NCBI GenBank assembly: GCA_903922735.1
Contig: CAIXUZ010000041.1
Span: 1 to 64,000, forward strand
Direction: 5' to 3'
Length of the DNA stretch: 64,000 nt
Source: an uncultured Verrucomicrobia subdivision 3 bacterium
GTDB taxonomy: Bacteria; Verrucomicrobiota; Verrucomicrobiia; Limisphaerales; UBA11358
The notes under the pieces were generated by a model, which was given only the letters and a program-made list of their open reading frames with translations, did not search any database and was not told the origin of the DNA. This document shows, in pieces, positions 61,215 through 64,000 of this stretch; the stretch's first letter is position 1; each line of letters begins with the position of its first letter. Position numbers and translations under genes: made by a program.

Positions 61215-63011
61215 ATGAAACTATCATTGTTTAATGGTTCCCTTCCCAAAATCGGTATCCGGCCAACGATTGACGGTCGCCTCGGCGGCGTCCGCGAGTC
61301 GCTCGAAAAACAAACGATGGATATGGCCAAGTCCGCCGCCAAACTCATTTCCTCCAGCCTTCGGTATCCGAATGGCAAGAAGGTTGAATGCGTCATTGCC
61401 GACACCTGCATCGGTGGCGTGGCCGAAGCTTCGGCTTGCGCTGAAAAATTTGCGCGTGAAGGCGTCGGCGTGTCGCTCACCGTAACCCCTTGCTGGTGTT
61501 ATGGCAGCGAGACGATGGACATGAATCCGTCCGTCCCGAAAGCCGTCTGGGGCTTCAACGGCACCGAACGTCCTGGTGCGGTTTATCTCGCGGCGGTGCT
61601 TGCCGGCCACACGCAGAAAGGCCTTCCTGCGTTCGGCATTTACGGCCATGAAGTTCAGGATGGCGGCGATAAATCCATTCCCGCCGATGTGCAGGAAAAG
61701 CTTCTCCGCTTCGTCCGCGCCGGTCTGGCGGTGGCGTTGATGCGCGGTAAATCGTACCTCGGCATGGGCGGGGTATCGATGGGGATCGCCGGTTCCATTG
61801 TGGACCAGCCGTTCTTCGAAGATTATCTCGGCATGCGCGTCGAAACCGTTGACATGACGGAATTTCTCCGCCGCATGGACAAGGGCATTTACGATCCCGC
61901 CGAATACAAGAAAGCGCTTAAGTGGGTGAAGGAAAATTGTCCGGAGGGCAAGGATTACAATTCGCCGAAGACCGTCCGCTCCCGCACGCAGCTCGATAGT
62001 GAATGGGAAAAATCCGTCAAGATGGCGCTCATCGCCCGCGATCTCATGGTCGGCAATCCTAAGCTCGCCGAAATGGGCTTTGGCGAGGAATCGCACGGCC
62101 ACAATGCCATCGCGTCTGGCTTCCAAGGCCAGCGCCAATGGACGGATTACCAGCCGAACGGTGATTTTCTCGAGGCAATCCTGAGCACGTCATTCGACTG
62201 GAACGGCATCCGTGCGCCTTATGTTGTCGCCACCGAAAATGATTGCCTCAACGGCGCTTCGATGTTGTTCGGCAATTTGCTCACCAATACCGCGCAGATT
62301 TTTGCGGATGTGCGGACCTATTGGAGTCCCGATGCTGTGAAGCGCGTTTCCGGTCACACGCTTGACGGTCATGCGGCGAACGGCATTTTGCATCTCATCA
62401 ATTCCGGCCCCGCCACGCTCGACGGCACCGGCCAGCAGGAAATTGACGGCCAGCCGGCGATGAAGCCGTTCTGGGACATCACGAAGGACGAGGCGAAGAA
62501 ATGTCTCGAAGCCACGACGTGGCATCCAAGCATCACGGAATATTTCCCCGGCGGCGGCTGGAGCACGCGCTTCCTCACCCGCGGCGGTATGCCGGTGACG
62601 ATGTGCCGTTTGAACCTTATCAAGGGTCTCGGCGCGGCGTTGCAGATCGCCGAAGGCTGGACGGTGGACTTGCCGGAAAATGTCCACAACACGCTCGACC
62701 AGCGCACGAATCCGACCTGGCCGACGACCTGGTTTGCGCCGAATCTGACGGGGCAGGGCGCGTTCCGCGATGTTTACACTGTGATGAACAATTGGGGCGC
62801 AAATCATGGCGCCATCAGCTACGGCCACATCGGCGCGGATTTGATTTCGCTCGCGTCCATGCTGCGCATTCCGGTTTACATGCACAACGTGGCGGCGGAA
62901 AAAGTGTTCCGCCCGAGCAGTTGGGCCGCGTTCGGCACGGCGGACTTGGAAGGTGCGGATTATCGTGCCTGCCAGAACTTTGGCCCGCTTTACGGAAAGA
63001 ATGTGCGCTAA
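61215..63011 (+). CDS. fucI: L-fucose isomerase
   Basis: Converts L-fucose to L-fuculose; 598 residues, near the 590 norm. It opens [20 protein letters not shown] then [60 protein letters not shown] and [20 protein letters not shown] are family motifs containing metal and base residues; [20 protein letters not shown] is in the central domain. ATG 61215 was chosen over 61176 because it starts the conserved fold. fucP follows after about 250 bp. No fuculokinase or aldolase is in the window. Confidence 0.94.
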   Translation: MKLSLFNGSLPKIGIRPTIDGRLGGVRESLEKQTMDMAKSAAKLISSSLRYPNGKKVECVIADTCIGGVAEASACAEKFAREGVGVSLTVTPCWCYGSETMDMNPSVPKAVWGFNGTERPGAVYLAAVLAGHTQKGLPAFGIYGHEVQDGGDKSIPADVQEKLLRFVRAGLAVALMRGKSYLGMGGVSMGIAGSIVDQPFFEDYLGMRVETVDMTEFLRRMDKGIYDPAEYKKALKWVKENCPEGKDYNSPKTVRSRTQLDSEWEKSVKMALIARDLMVGNPKLAEMGFGEESHGHNAIASGFQGQRQWTDYQPNGDFLEAILSTSFDWNGIRAPYVVATENDCLNGASMLFGNLLTNTAQIFADVRTYWSPDAVKRVSGHTLDGHAANGILHLINSGPATLDGTGQQEIDGQPAMKPFWDITKDEAKKCLEATTWHPSITEYFPGGGWSTRFLTRGGMPVTMCRLNLIKGLGAALQIAEGWTVDLPENVHNTLDQRTNPTWPTTWFAPNLTGQGAFRDVYTVMNNWGANHGAISYGHIGADLISLASMLRIPVYMHNVAAEKVFRPSSWAAFGTADLEGADYRACQNFGPLYGKNVR

Positions 63012-63181
63012 ACCATATCGTCATGCTTGATGGTGTTTTCCCCTAAGTTAGCCTGGAACCGTGATGAGGTTTTGCGTGTTCCGGGCTGGCGTATTGGGTC
63101 TGCCGTTGGTGATTGGGGGGACGGCGATGTCGGGAAACATCGGAAATGAAAGCACCTTTTGAAAAAAAGGAGTTGTCCCGC

Positions 63182-63241
63182 ATGGATAAATTCCAAATAC
63201 TGAAAAATCGCAAGGCCACAACCAAAATTGATTGTCATTAA
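63182..63241 (+). CDS. Possible 19-aa leader peptide upstream of fucP
   Basis: A tiny frame, MDKFQILKNRKATTKIDCH, with a strong AAGGAG at 63167-63172, 9 nt before ATG. It ends 18 bp before fucP, whose own start has no ribosome site, so translation coupling is conceivable. The 13 bases AAGGAGTTGTCCC also precede the flavin reductase-like gene at 3001. It may equally be a chance frame. Confidence 0.35.
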   Translation: MDKFQILKNRKATTKIDCH

Positions 63242-63259
63242 TCATCAACCAGAAAACAC

Positions 63260-64000
63260 ATGATCACACCTGTTCAATCCACCAACTCCGGCACCAAAGG
63301 CGGCAGTCTTTTTAAAACCGCCGACGGTAAAAACCTATTCGTGACCTTTGCGCTGGTCACCTCGCTGTTTTTGCTATGGGGTTTTTGCAATGGGATGATC
63401 GACATCCTCAACAAGCATTTTCAAAACACGCTGCATATCAATAAATTTCAATCTGGCTTCGTGCAGTTTGCCAACTACCTCGCCTATTTCCTGATGGCGA
63501 TTCCCGCGGGCCTGATGGCGCGAAAATTCGGCTACAAGGGCGGTATCATCATTGGTTTGGTGCTGATTGCGGCGGGGGCGTTCTGGTTCATCCCCGCGAC
63601 GCAGATCGGGACGTATTGGGCGTTTCTCACCGGCCTGTTCATCCTTGCCGCCGGCATGACCTGTCTGGAAACCATCGCCAATCCCTACACCACCGTCCTC
63701 GGGTCGGCGGAGGGCGGTGCCACCCGCATCAATATTGCCCAGACCTTCAATGGCGTGGGTTGGATTCTCGGCCCGATTGTCGGCGGCCATTTCGTCTTTG
63801 GCGGCAAGGAAGGCGCAGCCGCCAGCAACGCCGGCCTGTATCTGCCTTACCTCGGCGTCGGTATCGTCGTGGCGGTGTTGATCGTGGTCTTCATCATGTC
63901 CAAAGTGCCGGACTTGCACGCGGAGGAGGAAGTGAAGTCCGAAGCCGAAGGGACCGGCAAAAAGCCCCTGTGGAAACGCTCGCATTTTACTTTGGGCGTA
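63260..64000 (+). CDS. fucP: L-fucose:H+ symporter FucP (5' part, cut by window end)
   Basis: The first 247 codons of a major-facilitator sugar transporter. It begins MITPVQSTNSGTKGGSLFKT, then NLFVTFALVTSLFLLWGFCN, GMIDILNKHFQNTLHINKFQ and SGFVQFANYLAYFLMAIPAG, the FucP signature with Asn and Asp in helix 1. MTCLETIANPYTTVLGSAEG and RINIAQTFNGVGWILGPIVG follow. About six helices are visible. Start ATG 63260 lacks a clear ribosome site. It is downstream of fucI, completing an import-and-isomerise unit. Confidence 0.92.
   Translation, partial: MITPVQSTNSGTKGGSLFKTADGKNLFVTFALVTSLFLLWGFCNGMIDILNKHFQNTLHINKFQSGFVQFANYLAYFLMAIPAGLMARKFGYKGGIIIGLVLIAAGAFWFIPATQIGTYWAFLTGLFILAAGMTCLETIANPYTTVLGSAEGGATRINIAQTFNGVGWILGPIVGGHFVFGGKEGAAASNAGLYLPYLGVGIVVAVLIVVFIMSKVPDLHAEEEVKSEAEGTGKKPLWKRSHFTLGV

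Noticed and set aside
63064..63162. A 32-codon hydrophobic frame after fucI
   Set aside because: No ribosome site and no recognisable pattern; it may be a decayed piece or chance.

Overview
The window looks like a chromosomal segment of a Gram-negative bacterium, most probably Verrucomicrobiota near the Pedosphaera/Limisphaerales group. This is an inference from gene content: alternative complex III, BamA and OmpH, a 33-residue COX24-like basic protein, GH106 with rhamnose and fucose genes, LemA/M48, moderately high GC and weak Shine-Dalgarno use. No rRNA, tRNA, CRISPR array, integrase or transposase gene was seen.

Layout. 1-3.0 kb is a gene-poor edge with a strict 21-bp repeat array, REP-like inverted repeats and four small unrecognised genes. 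3.0-6.0 kb holds a flavin reductase-like gene and an overlapping pair of a Gfo/Idh/MocA oxidoreductase and a radical SAM protein. 6.06-17.02 kb is one long respiratory operon: actABCDEF (quinol oxidation by alternative complex III), a small membrane protein, then homologues of CcoN, CcoO and a monohaem CcoP. The CcoN homologue lacks all six haem and copper histidines, so this part cannot be an oxidase as drawn. 17.0-29.4 kb is mostly housekeeping: queG, aroK, maf, a COX24-like mini-gene, trxB, bacteriohemerythrin, gap, a class-IV aminotransferase, a cytidylate-kinase-like protein, an L,D-transpeptidase, lemA and an M48-TerB protease.

29.4-42.0 kb is on the minus strand: dnaB, bamA, ompH, rpmI-rplT, pheS and pheT. 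pheS and pheT are split by 3.8 kb that carries an Mrr-like nuclease, a phosphatase, a methyltransferase, a second 21-bp array and three decayed copies of the first 50-90 bp of pheT. 42.2-50.4 kb is an L-rhamnose locus: two AraC regulators, rhaA, a GH106 rhamnosidase and rhaT.

50.9-59.7 kb is an ECF sigma factor, a one-TM probable anti-sigma protein and an eight-gene operon with six CsgG-like secreted paralogues. The sigma gene and the operon are preceded by near-identical promoters (15-nt -35 block, 13-nt spacer, CGTCT), which predicts an autoregulated sigma factor driving the array. 59.7-61.2 kb is decayed repeat-rich DNA. 61.2-64.0 kb is an L-fucose locus (fucI, then fucP cut by the window edge).

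The strongest candidates for undescribed biology are the ligand-free cbb3-like module behind alternative complex III, the sigma-controlled CsgG-like array, and the pheT-fragment copies and 21-bp arrays between pheS and pheT.
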